From assembly GCA_038120295.1 (NCBI GenBank), contig JAYOLL010000022.1:1-64000 (forward strand): DNA of 64,000 nt, read 5' to 3'. Positions 40,606 through 51,200 of the stretch are shown piece by piece. This stretch comes from JAYOEY01 sp038120295. GTDB lineage: Bacteria; Pseudomonadota; Alphaproteobacteria; MPNO01; UBA2964. The translations under genes and the position numbers were made by a program. The notes under the pieces were generated by a model, which did not search any database, was not told the origin of the DNA, and saw only the letters and a program-made list of their open reading frames with translations. Positions within the stretch are counted from its first letter, which is position 1, and each line of letters begins with the position of its first letter.

Positions 40606-42945
40606 ATGGCCACGATTTCCGCTATCTCCCAGCAAATCTGGGACATGAAATACCGTTTCAAGGCTGCTGACGGGACCGTCCTGGACCGGACCATCGAGGA
40701 CAGCTGGAAACGGATTGCGGACGCCCTCGCCTCTGTCGAGGACGACCCGGCGGCGTGGCGGGAGAAATTCTACGCGGCGTTGGAGGATTTCCGCTTCCTG
40801 CCCGCAGGACGCATCGTCGCCGGCGCCGGCACAGCGCGTAACGTGACGCTGTTCAACTGTTTCGTCATGGGAACGATTCCCGACGACATGTCGGGCATTT
40901 TCTCCCATCTGCGCGAAGCAGCGCTGACCATGCAGCAGGGTGGCGGCATCGGGTACGATTTTTCGACCCTGCGTCCCAAGGGCGCGCCGGTGAAGGGCGT
41001 GGGCGCGGACGCATCGGGGCCGCTCTCCTTCATGGATGTGTGGGATTCGATGTGCCGTACCATCATGAGCGCGGGCTCACGCCGGGGCGCGATGATGGCG
41101 ACGCTTCGGTGCGACCACCCCGATATCGAGGCGTTTATCGAGGCCAAGCAGGAGCCGGGCCGGCTCCGCATGTTCAACCTGTCGGTGCTGGTCACGGACG
41201 CTTTCATGCAGGCTGTTGAAGAGGACGCCTCATGGGATCTGAGTTTCGGCGGGCAGGTGTTCCGGACGGTCGAGGCGCGCGATCTGTGGGACCGCATCAT
41301 GCGCGCGACCTACGCCTATGCCGAGCCGGGCGTGATCTTTATCGACCGCATCAACACGCTCAACAACCTGTCCTACTGCGAGGAAATCGCCGCCACCAAC
41401 CCGTGCGGCGAGCAGCCCTTACCGCCCTACGGCGCCTGCCTGCTGGGCTCGATCAACCTGGCGCGGCTGATCCGCGACCCGTTTACCGAAGACGCCACGC
41501 TGGACGAGGAGGCGCTGGACGATCTCGTGACCGTCGCCGTCCGCATGATGGACAATGTTGTCGACGTCTCGCGCTTCCCGCTTGAGGAGCAGGCACACGA
41601 AGCACATGCCAAGCGCCGCATCGGGCTGGGTGTAACCGGGCTGGCCGACGCGCTGATCATGTGCCGACTGCGCTACGGGTCCGACGAAGCGGCGGAGATT
41701 GCAGAACGCTGGATGGCGGCGATCGAACGCCATGCCTATCTGACCTCCGCGGCGCTGGCAGCGGAAAAGGGACCGTTTCCGCTATACGACACGGAAAAAT
41801 ATCTGAAGGGAGAACATATCGGGCGGCTCGACGGAGACGTGCAGTCGGCGATCCGCACCCACGGAATTCGCAACGCGCTGCTGACCTCGATCGCGCCGAC
41901 CGGGACCATCTCGCTGCTGGCAGATAATGTCAGCTCGGGCATCGAGCCGGTCTTTGCCTTTAGCTACCGCCGCAACATCCTGATGCCGGACCGCGAGCGC
42001 CGCGCCGAAGAGGTCACCGACTACGCGGTACGGCTTTACCGCCGTCTGCGCGGCGCGGATGCGCCCCTGCCGGATTATTTCGTCGATGCCGCGCAGCTCA
42101 CGCCGCGCGACCATCTCGTCATGCAGGCGGCGCTGCAGAAACATATCGACAGCTCGATCTCAAAGACCATCAACTGCCCCGAAGCGATTTCGTTCGAGGC
42201 TTTCAGGACCGTCTACGAGGACGCCTATGCGATGGGCTGCAAGGGCTGCACCACCTACCGCCCGAACGACGTCACCGGCGCGGTGCTGGAGGCCCCGTCG
42301 TCTTCCGCCGCAGAGCAGCCCGAACTGCCGCTGGACACGCCGCCGCCGAGGCCGGCCGACCCGTTCGAAGCCGGCGGCGTGGTCTACATGACGCGCCCGC
42401 TCGACCGACCGGAGGAACTGCCGGGCAACACCTACAAGATCAACTGGGCGGATTCCGAGCACGCCATCTACATCACCGTCAACGACATCGTGCAGGACGG
42501 CAGGCGGCGACCGTTCGAGGTGTTCATCAACTCCAAGAACATGGAGCACTTCGCCTGGACGGTGGCGCTGACCCGCATGATCAGCGCGGTGTTCCGCCGC
42601 GGCGGCGACGTGTCCTTCGTGGTCGAGGAACTCAAGGCCGTGTTCGATCCGCGCGGCGGTCAATGGTTCGAAGGGAAATACGTACCCTCCCTGCTGGCAG
42701 CCATCGGCGGGGTGATCGAACGTCACATGACCGATATCGGCTTCCTGCCGCGCAAGGGTGAGACCGATGTCGCGCAGGCGGCCCTGGCAGCAGACGGGGC
42801 CGCAGCAGGCGGCGAACCGACCGGCGGCCGCGCGCCCGGCAACGGCGCGATCCCGCGCCAGTGCCCCAAATGCGGCGAGGCCGCCCTGATCCGTCAGGAA
42901 GGCTGCGACCTCTGCACCGCCTGCGGTCACTCGAAGTGCGGCTAG
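40606..42945 (+). CDS. nrdJ: Adenosylcobalamin-dependent ribonucleotide reductase
   Basis: A 779-aa class II reductase that converts ribonucleotides to deoxyribonucleotides using AdoCbl rather than a radical-storing small subunit. Redox cysteine C85 (TLFNCFVMG), the thiyl-radical segment ATNPCGEQPLPPYG near residue 268, and APTGTISLLADNVSSGIEPVF are present. The C-terminal zinc ribbon (CPKCGEA, CDLCTACGHSKCG) is the typical NrdJ tail. Long run from ATG 40606 is full length. No class I reductase is in the window, so this may be the main deoxynucleotide source. Confidence 0.95.
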   Translation: MATISAISQQIWDMKYRFKAADGTVLDRTIEDSWKRIADALASVEDDPAAWREKFYAALEDFRFLPAGRIVAGAGTARNVTLFNCFVMGTIPDDMSGIFSHLREAALTMQQGGGIGYDFSTLRPKGAPVKGVGADASGPLSFMDVWDSMCRTIMSAGSRRGAMMATLRCDHPDIEAFIEAKQEPGRLRMFNLSVLVTDAFMQAVEEDASWDLSFGGQVFRTVEARDLWDRIMRATYAYAEPGVIFIDRINTLNNLSYCEEIAATNPCGEQPLPPYGACLLGSINLARLIRDPFTEDATLDEEALDDLVTVAVRMMDNVVDVSRFPLEEQAHEAHAKRRIGLGVTGLADALIMCRLRYGSDEAAEIAERWMAAIERHAYLTSAALAAEKGPFPLYDTEKYLKGEHIGRLDGDVQSAIRTHGIRNALLTSIAPTGTISLLADNVSSGIEPVFAFSYRRNILMPDRERRAEEVTDYAVRLYRRLRGADAPLPDYFVDAAQLTPRDHLVMQAALQKHIDSSISKTINCPEAISFEAFRTVYEDAYAMGCKGCTTYRPNDVTGAVLEAPSSSAAEQPELPLDTPPPRPADPFEAGGVVYMTRPLDRPEELPGNTYKINWADSEHAIYITVNDIVQDGRRRPFEVFINSKNMEHFAWTVALTRMISAVFRRGGDVSFVVEELKAVFDPRGGQWFEGKYVPSLLAAIGGVIERHMTDIGFLPRKGETDVAQAALAADGAAAGGEPTGGRAPGNGAIPRQCPKCGEAALIRQEGCDLCTACGHSKCG

Positions 42946-43186
42946 ACCGGCCGGACCGACGCATTATCAAGAACAGTTCGCTCGCCGCAGCGATTTTTCT
43001 TCTCTTCGGCTCGGTCGGCCTCTATAAGCCGCAGCCATGAAACCGCTCCAGCATATCGCCCCGGCAATCAACACAATCGCAGCCACCCTGTCAGCACCCA
43101 CCGCTGTCACCGGTATGCCGGGCGTATTTCGCCCCCTAGACCGTCCGCCTTTGCGCTGATGTCCAACCTTCGGCATCGCATATGAG

Positions 43187-43210
43187 GCGGACCTTTGGTC
43201 CGCTTTTTTT
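43187..43210 (+). terminator. Intrinsic terminator downstream of nrdJ
   Basis: GCGGACC (43187-43193), loop TTT, GGTCCGC (43197-43203), then seven Ts (43204-43210). A textbook Rho-independent terminator on the plus strand. It sits 240 bases after the nrdJ stop and only 15 bases before the MATE start, so it could end a small untranslated transcript from 42946-43186 or protect the MATE gene from read-through. Confidence 0.8.
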
Positions 43211-43224
43211 GTGGGCCGGATTCA

Positions 43225-44670
43225 ATGACTATACGACGAGCACGGAACATGGTCCCGCAGAACACTGCACCGCGCAGCTCTCTCGCCTTCCTTCAGGATG
43301 CGCCGCTCTGGCGTCGAGAATTTCGCGCGATGACGCGGCTGGCGACACCCATTGTGCTGACACAGCTTGCCTGGGTCGCCATGATGACGACCGATACCGC
43401 CATGATCGGCCATCTCGGCGCGGGCGCACTAGCCGGGGCAACGCTCAGCCTGATGGTGTTTTTCCTGGCCTATATCGCCTGTTTTGGCGTCGTCATGGCA
43501 ACCGCCGCGCTTGCCTCGCAGGCCTATGGGGCGCGCCAGCCGCGACAGGTCCGGCGGATCGTTCGGCAGGGCTGGTGGGTCACCATCGTCCTGACGACGC
43601 CCTGTCTGATCCTGTTCGGCTTTACCGGCGACATTCTGGCGCTGTTCGGGCAACCGCCGGAGACCTTGCCGCATGCGACGACCTATATGAGCACCCTCAT
43701 GTGGAGCCTGCCGCCTGCGATCGCTTTCACGGTGCTGCGCAATTTCGTCTCGGCGCTCGGTCGCCCGACACCCGCTCTCTGGATCATGATGGCAGGGGTG
43801 CCGTTGAACGCCGCCCTCGATTACGGCCTGATCTTCGGCAATTTCGGCCTGCCGCGTCTTGAACTGGCCGGGGCCGGCATTGCCACATCGATTATCAATG
43901 CGGCGATTTTCTTTAGCCTGCTGGTCTTCGTCCTTCTTCGGCGGCCGTTTTCGAGATACGCAATCATTGGCCGGTTCTGGCGGGCCGACTGGGGCCAGTT
44001 CTGTCAGATCTTCCGGATTGGACTGCCGATCGCCGGGACCAGCCTGATGGAAGCCGGCTTTTTTATCGGCGCGGTCTTTATCATCGGCCGTTTCGGCTCG
44101 GAGGCCATCGCGGCGCATATGATCGCCATGCAGCTACCGCATATCACCTTCATGGTGCCAATGGGGCTGTCACAGGCCGCGACGGTCCGGGTCGGCCATG
44201 CCGTCGGAAGGCGCGATTCCGCTTCCGCTTACCGGGCCGGCTGGGTGGCGCTTGCCGTGACTGTTTGCTTCATGCTGCTGATGACGATTGTTGTACTCAG
44301 CATTCCCGAATTTTTCGCCGCGCTGTTTCTCGACGTAACGCGCCCCGACAGCGCCGCCGTTCTGTCGCTCGCCGTTTCGTTCCTGTTCCTGGCCGCGTTC
44401 TTCCAGATCGCCGACGGCATTCAGGTTGTCATGGCAGGCGCTCTGAGGGGTCTGAACGACACCTTCGTGCCGATGGCCATTGCCGCCGTCAGCTACTGGG
44501 CAATCGGGCTCGGAACAGGCATCAGACTCGCCTTCGGCGCCGGGATGCAGGGCACGGGACTATGGCTGGGATTCATCGCCGGGCTGAGCTGTGCGGCGAT
44601 ATTACTGGCGTGGCGGCTGCATAGTTTCAGCCGCCGCCGCTATATGCCCGAAACCGCCGCGCCTGTCTGA
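43225..44670 (+). CDS. MATE-family efflux transporter
   Basis: About 481 aa with twelve hydrophobic helices in two MATE repeats (ATPIVLTQLAWVAMMTTDTAM and later GLPIAGTSLMEAGFFIGAVF). It exports cationic drugs or metabolites using Na+ or H+. I use ATG 43225; ATG 43249 is possible. A terminator lies immediately upstream, so the promoter must be within or before it. It converges on the FAH gene. Confidence 0.88.
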   Translation: MTIRRARNMVPQNTAPRSSLAFLQDAPLWRREFRAMTRLATPIVLTQLAWVAMMTTDTAMIGHLGAGALAGATLSLMVFFLAYIACFGVVMATAALASQAYGARQPRQVRRIVRQGWWVTIVLTTPCLILFGFTGDILALFGQPPETLPHATTYMSTLMWSLPPAIAFTVLRNFVSALGRPTPALWIMMAGVPLNAALDYGLIFGNFGLPRLELAGAGIATSIINAAIFFSLLVFVLLRRPFSRYAIIGRFWRADWGQFCQIFRIGLPIAGTSLMEAGFFIGAVFIIGRFGSEAIAAHMIAMQLPHITFMVPMGLSQAATVRVGHAVGRRDSASAYRAGWVALAVTVCFMLLMTIVVLSIPEFFAALFLDVTRPDSAAVLSLAVSFLFLAAFFQIADGIQVVMAGALRGLNDTFVPMAIAAVSYWAIGLGTGIRLAFGAGMQGTGLWLGFIAGLSCAAILLAWRLHSFSRRRYMPETAAPV

Positions 44671-44700
44671 GACGACAGGCAGCGGCGGGCCGGCGCCGCT
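44661..44700. terminator. Two tandem hairpins between convergent genes
   Basis: Stem one: GCCTGTC (44661-44667) with GACAGGC (44674-44680), loop of six bases containing the MATE stop codon. Stem two: AGCGGCG (44681-44687) with CGCCGCT (44694-44700), loop GGCCGG. Both stems are perfect 7-bp and directly abut. No T-run follows on either strand, so this is a likely bidirectional structural barrier rather than a classic intrinsic terminator. Confidence 0.5.
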
Positions 44701-44720
44701 AGAACCGGATGATACCCGGC

Positions 44721-45578
44721 TTACTCCGCCGCGATCGGGTTCCTGAGCGTCCCCACCCCTTCGATCTCGACCTCCAGCATGTCGCCAGGCTTCAGATAGC
44801 CGGGCGGGTCGTGCTCGATGGCGGAGCCGCCGGGACTGCCGGTGCAGATCATGTCGCCCGGCTGTAGCAGGCAGAATTTCGAGATATAGGAAATCGCGAA
44901 CCTGATGTCGAAGATCATCATGTCGGTGTTGCCGTCCTGGCGGACGTCGCCGTTCACGCGGGTCCTGATGCCGAGATGCATCGGGTCGGCGATCTCATCC
45001 GCCGTCACCATATACGGTCCGATCGAACCCGACCGCCAGTGGTTCTTGACCGGGCAGTTCTGGGTACCGCGGCCAATCCAGTTCCGCACGCTGCCTTCGT
45101 TGGCGATGGTATAGCCGCCGACATAGGACATCGCATCGTCTTCCGATATGCGGCGGCCCTGCCGGCCGATGATGACCACCAGTTCGCCCTCGTAATCCAG
45201 CTCGTCTCCGTCTTCGGCGGGGCGCACGATGGCCTCGTCATGCGCCGAGAACGAATCGCGAAAGCGCGGGAAGATGCTGGGCCATTCGGGGCGTCCGTCC
45301 TCCAGCACCTCGTGATAGGCGTAGTAGTTGCGCCCGACACAGAAGATCTTGGACGGATTGTCGATGGGAAGCCGCATCGCGACGTCGTCGAATCCGAAAT
45401 CCGCCTTGGCGCCCTGGGCGGTCCTGCGCAAATCCTCTATGGCATCCGCGGTCAGCGCCTCACGCAAATTGGAAAAGCGCGTTTCCTTGTAAAGAAGCCC
45501 CGAAAGATCGGCAATTCCGCCGTCAACGACCGCGCCGAAGCCTTCCTTGCCGTCGCGGTGATAGCTCACGAGTTTCAT
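44721..45578 (-). CDS. Fumarylacetoacetate hydrolase-family protein
   Basis: A 285-aa FAH-fold enzyme. CVGRNYYAYHEV, DELDYEGELVVIIGRQG (metal-binding E-x-E and D) and MICTGSPGGSA mark the group containing fumarylpyruvate hydrolase, 2-hydroxyhepta-dienedioate isomerase and acylpyruvases. These process ring-cleavage products, though the exact substrate is not readable. It stands alone after the EamA-ChaC pair. Confidence 0.88.
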   Translation of the reverse strand: MKLVSYHRDGKEGFGAVVDGGIADLSGLLYKETRFSNLREALTADAIEDLRRTAQGAKADFGFDDVAMRLPIDNPSKIFCVGRNYYAYHEVLEDGRPEWPSIFPRFRDSFSAHDEAIVRPAEDGDELDYEGELVVIIGRQGRRISEDDAMSYVGGYTIANEGSVRNWIGRGTQNCPVKNHWRSGSIGPYMVTADEIADPMHLGIRTRVNGDVRQDGNTDMMIFDIRFAISYISKFCLLQPGDMICTGSPGGSAIEHDPPGYLKPGDMLEVEIEGVGTLRNPIAAE

Positions 45579-45608
45579 GCTGGTTTCCTCTTCCTTGAAG
45601 TCTCTTTC

Positions 45609-46178
45609 CTATATCCCACGTGACGCGGTTTCGCGCACCCTGTCAAGCAGCCGGTGCAGCGCCGCATCGTGAATGCCGAGCGTATCCAGATGCGCAACCG
45701 TCTGCGCCAGATAATCCGAGTTTGCGCCCCGTTTTCCGACGCCCGCCGCGATGCGGGCGGCAGAGGCCTCGAGTCCAAGTCCCGATACATACAGGGGGTG
45801 ATCGCGGTTAACGGTCAGCGTATGGGCGGCAAGCGCCCCACCGTCGGTCGCGAGCTTTATAGGCCGCACGCTGTAGATCTCCTCCGGCATCTCGCGTTCC
45901 TCTAGATAGGCCAGCACCGCTTCCCGGTCTTTCTCGGCGATACGCAATGCCTCCCCCCTGCACGAGCCACCCCGGTCGAGTCCGAGCGACAGGCCGGGCG
46001 TCTCGGGCGTTCCCCGATAGATCCGGGACGATACGCAGAAACAGCGATGCCAGCCGCGCAGCAGGGCAGGCCGCGTCTCCGCCGGTTCGAACCCCGGGTC
46101 CCACAACAGGGACCCGTAGGCGAAGATCCACACATCGCCCGGTTCCTGTACGACGAAACGGCGGCGGTTTTCGGTCAT
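45609..46178 (-). CDS. Gamma-glutamylcyclotransferase (ChaC-like)
   Basis: A 189-aa protein of the ChaC family. WIFAYGSLLWDPGF forms the gamma-glutamyl pocket, RGWHRCFCVSSRIYRG and the catalytic Glu-containing YLEEREMPEE follow. ChaC enzymes release 5-oxoproline from glutathione. ATG 46178 overlaps the upstream transporter stop (ATGA); the frame runs on to 47117 but duplicates the transporter gene region. Confidence 0.9.
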   Translation of the reverse strand: MTENRRRFVVQEPGDVWIFAYGSLLWDPGFEPAETRPALLRGWHRCFCVSSRIYRGTPETPGLSLGLDRGGSCRGEALRIAEKDREAVLAYLEEREMPEEIYSVRPIKLATDGGALAAHTLTVNRDHPLYVSGLGLEASAARIAAGVGKRGANSDYLAQTVAHLDTLGIHDAALHRLLDRVRETASRGI

Positions 46179-47080
46179 TTCGCTCTCTGGTTGGCCAGCG
46201 CGACGCCGGTCACCGCCACCGCCATCCCGGCGAGCGCCAGCGCAGTGAAGGTTTCCCCGAACAGCAGCCAGCCCATCAGCGCCGTGGTCGGCGGGCTGAG
46301 ATAGATCAGGCTGGTCACCCTGGCCGCCGCGCCATGCCGGATCAGCAGGAAGTAGAGCGCAATGGCGATGACCGAGAGTCCGATGGTCGACCAGCCAAGC
46401 GCGAAAATAAAATGGCCGTTCCAGTCGATCCGCGTGGTTTCGATCATGAGCGCCATCGGAGCGATGACGACGAAAGACACCCCGTTCTGGATCGCCACAG
46501 CCCACCTTATGTCGACATCGGCGCAGTGGCGCTTCTGATAGAGTGTGCCGAAGGTGATGCCGATCAGGGACAATCCGCAGAGCGCTGCGCCCAGCCCCTG
46601 GCTGCCCGCGAAATCGACATTCTCCCACACGACCAGCGCAAGACCGGCGAAGCCGAGCGCAAGCCCTGCCCATTGCCGCTTCGACACGGTTTCGCCCAAC
46701 GCAATACCGGCGAGCGCGCCGGTTAGCAGCGGCTGGAGTCCGACGATAAGCGCCACCACCCCAGTGGAGACGCCAAGCCAGATGCCATAAAAAACGCCGA
46801 TCAGATAGACCGTCTGAACCAGAAACCCGGCCACTGCGATATGGCGAAGGGTCGCCGCTCCGCGCGGGAATTCCGCGCGCCAGAGCAGGCCCATCGGCAC
46901 GAGGATGGCGACGGCCAGCAGGAACCGCAGGCTCAGGAAGGTAAAAGGTTCGGCATAGGGAAAACCGTACTTCGCCGACACGAACCCGCTTGCCCAGAAA
47001 AAGATGAACAGCGCCCCTGCCCCGGCCGTCATGGCGGGAGAGAGGGATTTCAACTGGGTTGCCGGTGCAGGTGTCGTCAT
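46175..47080 (-). CDS. EamA-family (DMT) transporter
   Basis: About 301 aa with ten hydrophobic helices in two EamA repeats (FIFFWASGFVSAKYG, LGLAL-like pairs, TALMGWLLFGETFTALALAG). It is coupled to the ChaC gene by ATGA, hinting at transport of a peptide or amino-acid derivative (inference). ATG 47080 (MTTPAPATQL) is preferred to 47254, which overlaps the divergent DUF2125 gene. Confidence 0.88.
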   Translation of the reverse strand: MTTPAPATQLKSLSPAMTAGAGALFIFFWASGFVSAKYGFPYAEPFTFLSLRFLLAVAILVPMGLLWRAEFPRGAATLRHIAVAGFLVQTVYLIGVFYGIWLGVSTGVVALIVGLQPLLTGALAGIALGETVSKRQWAGLALGFAGLALVVWENVDFAGSQGLGAALCGLSLIGITFGTLYQKRHCADVDIRWAVAIQNGVSFVVIAPMALMIETTRIDWNGHFIFALGWSTIGLSVIAIALYFLLIRHGAAARVTSLIYLSPPTTALMGWLLFGETFTALALAGMAVAVTGVALANQRAK

Positions 47081-47159
47081 GGCGGGCGGAGTGTATCGGG
47101 CGCTTCCCCAATCGCAAAGCCGGGCACTATAAAGGCTGCATGAAAAAGAAAGCTCTTCG

Positions 47160-48230
47160 GTGAAGCGAATACTGCGGACGCTTGCCATCGCACTCACCGC
47201 GCTTGCGCTGCTCTGGTCCGCGGGCTGGTATATCGTCGCGGACCGGCTGGACACAATCGTGACGGCCTGGGTCGAGAAACGGCGCGCACAGGGCTGGACG
47301 GCGACCTATGCGGGCCTGACGCTTGAGGGTTTTCCATTCGCCTGGCGCGCCCGCATTCGCGAACCTGTTCTCGACGCGCCAGCGGCGAAACCGCCCTTCC
47401 GCTGGTCAGGCCCGGTCATCCTGCTCGACTGGAAACCCTGGCAGGCGGAACGGATCGGGTTCGACGCACCGGGCGCCCACCGCCTCGTCGCGACCGACCC
47501 GTCCTCGGAAACAACTGCTGCGCTTACGTCGAACCAGGCGACGGGAGAGATCGTGTTCGGCGGCCCGGACGGGCTGAAGGGTCTGAGCGCCCATATCGAC
47601 GGCGCCATACTGGCGACGATCCCGGGCAGCCTCGACGCTCCCCCTGATCGGCCCGGTATACGAATTGACAGGATCGATGCGGCCTTCGACGCCGCACCTG
47701 CGCCCCGCAAAGGCAGCGCCGACAGCAAGACGCCCAGTGCGCGGATCAATGCCTCGATCCTGGGCATGACCCTGCCGGAAAGCGTGAAATCGCCGCTGGG
47801 CCGAACAATCGGCAGTATCGCACTCGACGCAACGATTCTGGGCAGGCTCCCGAGGACCGAAACACGCGACGCGCTTGACGCATGGCGCAACGACGGTGGA
47901 CTCGTCGAAATCGACCGGTTCCATCTCGGCTGGTCGCGGCTGGTTCTCGATGCAAGCGGCTCGTTCGCGCTCGACCGGTCGCTTCAGCCCGTCGTCAGCG
48001 CCAGCGGCACGATAAGCGGGCATCAGGAAACCCTGACCGCGCTCACAGCCAGCGGCGCTCTCAAGCCGGGCGAAGCGCTGATCGTGCGCATGGCGCTGAC
48101 CTTTCTGGAAGGCGGCAAACAACGGGGCGACCGGCCCGAAATCCGCGTGTCGCTCTCGATCCAGGACGGCTGGCTCTACCTGGGGCCGGTAAAACTGCTG
48201 AAAGTGCCGCCAATCCTCTGGAACCGCTGA
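47160..48230 (+). CDS. DUF2125 envelope protein
   Basis: About 356 aa starting at GTG 47160. One N-terminal helix (ILRTLAIALTALALLWSAGW) is followed by AWVEKRRAQGWTATYAGL and GFPFAWRARI, the DUF2125 signature, and a beta-rich periplasmic body. It ends in DGWLYLGPVKLLKVPPI. The family is AsmA-like in pattern and of unknown function, common in alphaproteobacteria. It converges on the RND gene with six bases between stops. Confidence 0.85.
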   Translation: MKRILRTLAIALTALALLWSAGWYIVADRLDTIVTAWVEKRRAQGWTATYAGLTLEGFPFAWRARIREPVLDAPAAKPPFRWSGPVILLDWKPWQAERIGFDAPGAHRLVATDPSSETTAALTSNQATGEIVFGGPDGLKGLSAHIDGAILATIPGSLDAPPDRPGIRIDRIDAAFDAAPAPRKGSADSKTPSARINASILGMTLPESVKSPLGRTIGSIALDATILGRLPRTETRDALDAWRNDGGLVEIDRFHLGWSRLVLDASGSFALDRSLQPVVSASGTISGHQETLTALTASGALKPGEALIVRMALTFLEGGKQRGDRPEIRVSLSIQDGWLYLGPVKLLKVPPILWNR

Positions 48231-48236
48231 GAGCGC

Positions 48237-51200
48237 TCAATCCAGCTTCGCCCAGCCAAAATCGTCGAAAATCGCGTAGACCGCCGGCACCAGGAACAGC
48301 ACCAGCAGGGTCGTCGCCATGAGTCCGAAGGCGAGGCTGGCGACCAGCGGGATCAGGACCTGCGCCTGCAGGCTGCCTTCCGACAGGATCGGCAACAGCC
48401 CGACGATCGTGGTGAGCGAGGTCAGCAGAATAGCGCGGAATCGCGCCCTACTGGCCTGGGGCGCGGCGGCGGCGACCGATTGTGTTTCGCCGTGATAGTG
48501 CTTGATGAAATTCACCAGCAGAATGGAATCGTTGACCACCACCCCGGCCAGCGCCACAAAACCGAGAATGCTCGGCATGGTGAAATCGAGTCCCAGCAGC
48601 AGATGCCCGATGATCGCACCGCCCAGCGCGAAGGGGATGATCGCCATCACAATGGCCGGCTCGACCCAGTTGCGGAACTGAAAACACAGCAGCAGATAGA
48701 CGCCGATCAGACCGAGCAGAAAACCGGCGACCATCGATTGCTGAGTCGTGTTGGCTTCCTTGTTCTGGCCCTGAAGAGAGACGGATACGCCGGGATAGCG
48801 CTGCTGCAATTCGGGAAAGAACTTGCCGCCCAGTGCGCCGAGAATTTCATTGGCGTTGGCGATCTTGACGTCGACATCGCCCTGGACGGTAACCGTCCGC
48901 TGCCCGTTGACCCGGTTGATACGGGCATAGCCGCGGGAAATGTCGATATCGGCGACTGCCGATAACGGAATCAGACTGCCGTCGGACTGCGAGATCGTGA
49001 AATTGTCGATATCGGCGAGGCTGTCCTTGTCGCGCGGGTCGATCCGGACGTCGATCTCGTAGGCTTCCGCGCCACGCTGGATTTCGCTCACTTTCGTACC
49101 GAAATAGGCCGCGCGAAGCTGGTCGGCGATCTGCCTCACATCGACACCGAGCGTGGCGGCCCCTTCCTTCAGGCGAATGCGAAGCTCCGGCTTGCCCGGC
49201 CTGAGATCGTCGGTCAGGTTCGAAGTGCCGCGATAGCGCGCCAGTTCCGCGACAAGATCGAGCGATGCCGCCTTGAGCGTCTTCAGATTGTCCCCGGTCA
49301 GGCGGATATCGAAGGCGAGTCCGGCGGGGCCCTGCTGCGCCTCGGCGAACTTGACTGAAATGACATCCGCCATGTCCCCGGTTTCCTCACGCCAAAGCGC
49401 GATCACGTCGTCGATCCGGCTGTTCCGAATTTCGGAGTTAAGAAGATCGACCGTAACCGTCGCCACGTGCGCACCGGTTTCGTTCGCAGTGGAATTCTGG
49501 TTGAACCGCGTCAGTACCTTCTGCACCAGCATCCGGCCATCGGGCTGCTGCGGACTGAGCCTTTTATTGACGCGCTCGAGGGCCTTAGTAACGCGGTCGA
49601 CCACCCGTTCCGTCCGTGCGAGCGGCGTACCTTGCGGCAACAGCACCCGCGCCTCCATCACGTTGCCGTCGAGTTCGGGAAAGGCAGCGAATTTCAGCCA
49701 GCCGCCAGCGATGGTGGCGAGCGTCAGCAGCATCGCGCCGATTGCAATACCGACCGTCATATAGCGCCACGACACCGCCGCGTCGGCCAGCGGCCCGACC
49801 CACCGGTCGCGCATCGTCGCAACAAGGCGATCGACCCAGAGCTGAACTCGTCCCTGTTTTTCTTCGCTTGCCAGCGTGTGCACCAGATGGTTGGGCAGAA
49901 CCAGAAAAGCCTCGATCAGCGAGATCACCAGGACGAACAGCATCACCACCGGCACGACGCGCAGAATCTGGCCGATATCGCCCTTGAGAAACGCGAGCGA
50001 GCCGAAAATGCAGGTCGTCGTGGCAAAGGATGCGAACACGCTGGGAAACACCTGCCGCGCGCCCTCGATCGCGGCGTCGAGAGGCTCAAGCCCCTGAGCG
50101 CGCTTCGTCGCAACGTTCTCGGCGATCACGATGGCGTCGTCCATCAGCAACCCGATCACGATCAGCAGCCCGACCATGGTCAGCATGTTTACCGTGTAAC
50201 CGACCGACACCATCAGGACGAGCGCACCGAGAAACGACACGGGGAGTCCGGCGGCGACCCAGAAGGAATAGCGGAAACCGAAAAACAGCCAGAGCACGAG
50301 CAGCACCAGCGCCAGCCCCTGCCCGCCGTTCCTGAGCAGAAGGTTCAGCCTGTCGCGAACGATAGACGAGATATCCTTCGTCACCGCCAGCCCGATGCCG
50401 GGCGGCGCGGTCGCGCGCTCCTGTTCGAGGAACGCCGTCACCGCATCGATAACGGTCAGTGTGTCGTCCGCTTCCGTTTTGGAGACCTCCAGCAGGGCGG
50501 CAGGCTTGCCGTTAAACAGAACCTTCGCCTCGTCAAGCTCGAACCGGTCGGTGATCCTCGCAATTTCGCCTAGCCGGATCTGGCCGCCGCCTTCCGCCGC
50601 CACGACGATAACGTCGCGGAAATCGTCGGGCGTCCTGCGCTCGTCAGCGACGCGGATCAGCAGATCCTGATCACGCGTCTGCAGGCTGCCGGAAGGCAAA
50701 TCCAGGCTCTGGCGTTCGATGGCGCGAGCAACGTCGGAGATGCTGATCCCGTACTGGCGGATCGCGGCATCGGGTATTTCGATCCGGATCTGATGATCGG
50801 AAAATCCCTGAATCTCGATCTTGGGAATACCGCCGAAGCGGAGCGCCCGGTCCTTGAGCGCCTCGGCGTAGGCCTTGAGGTTCGGTTGGTCCTTCGGGCC
50901 GGTCAACACGATGGAGGCGACGAAATCGGTACGGCCCAGCTGCTTCACCACGGGGTCTTCGGCCTGGTCCGGGAATTCGGTAATCGCGTCGATTTCGGTA
51001 CGTACATCGGTGGTAAACCGGTCGAATGTCGCGCCTTCCGCCATTTCGACAACGGCGCGGGCGCGCCCCTCATGCGCCTCGCACGTCACCTCATCAACAT
51101 TGTCGATCCCGTCGACCGCGTCCTCGATCCGCTGACAGATCGCTTCTTCCACGTCCTCGGCGCGCATGCCGGGGTTGAGCACCTGGATTTCGACCTTGTT

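Noticed and set aside
43037..43159. 40-aa plus-strand frame
   Set aside because: No ribosome binding site and no family features; kept only as part of the possible small RNA interval.
42967..43176. 69-aa minus-strand frame with one hydrophobic stretch
   Set aside because: No ribosome binding site, Arg/Gly-rich flanks and it lies across the probable 3' untranslated region of nrdJ.
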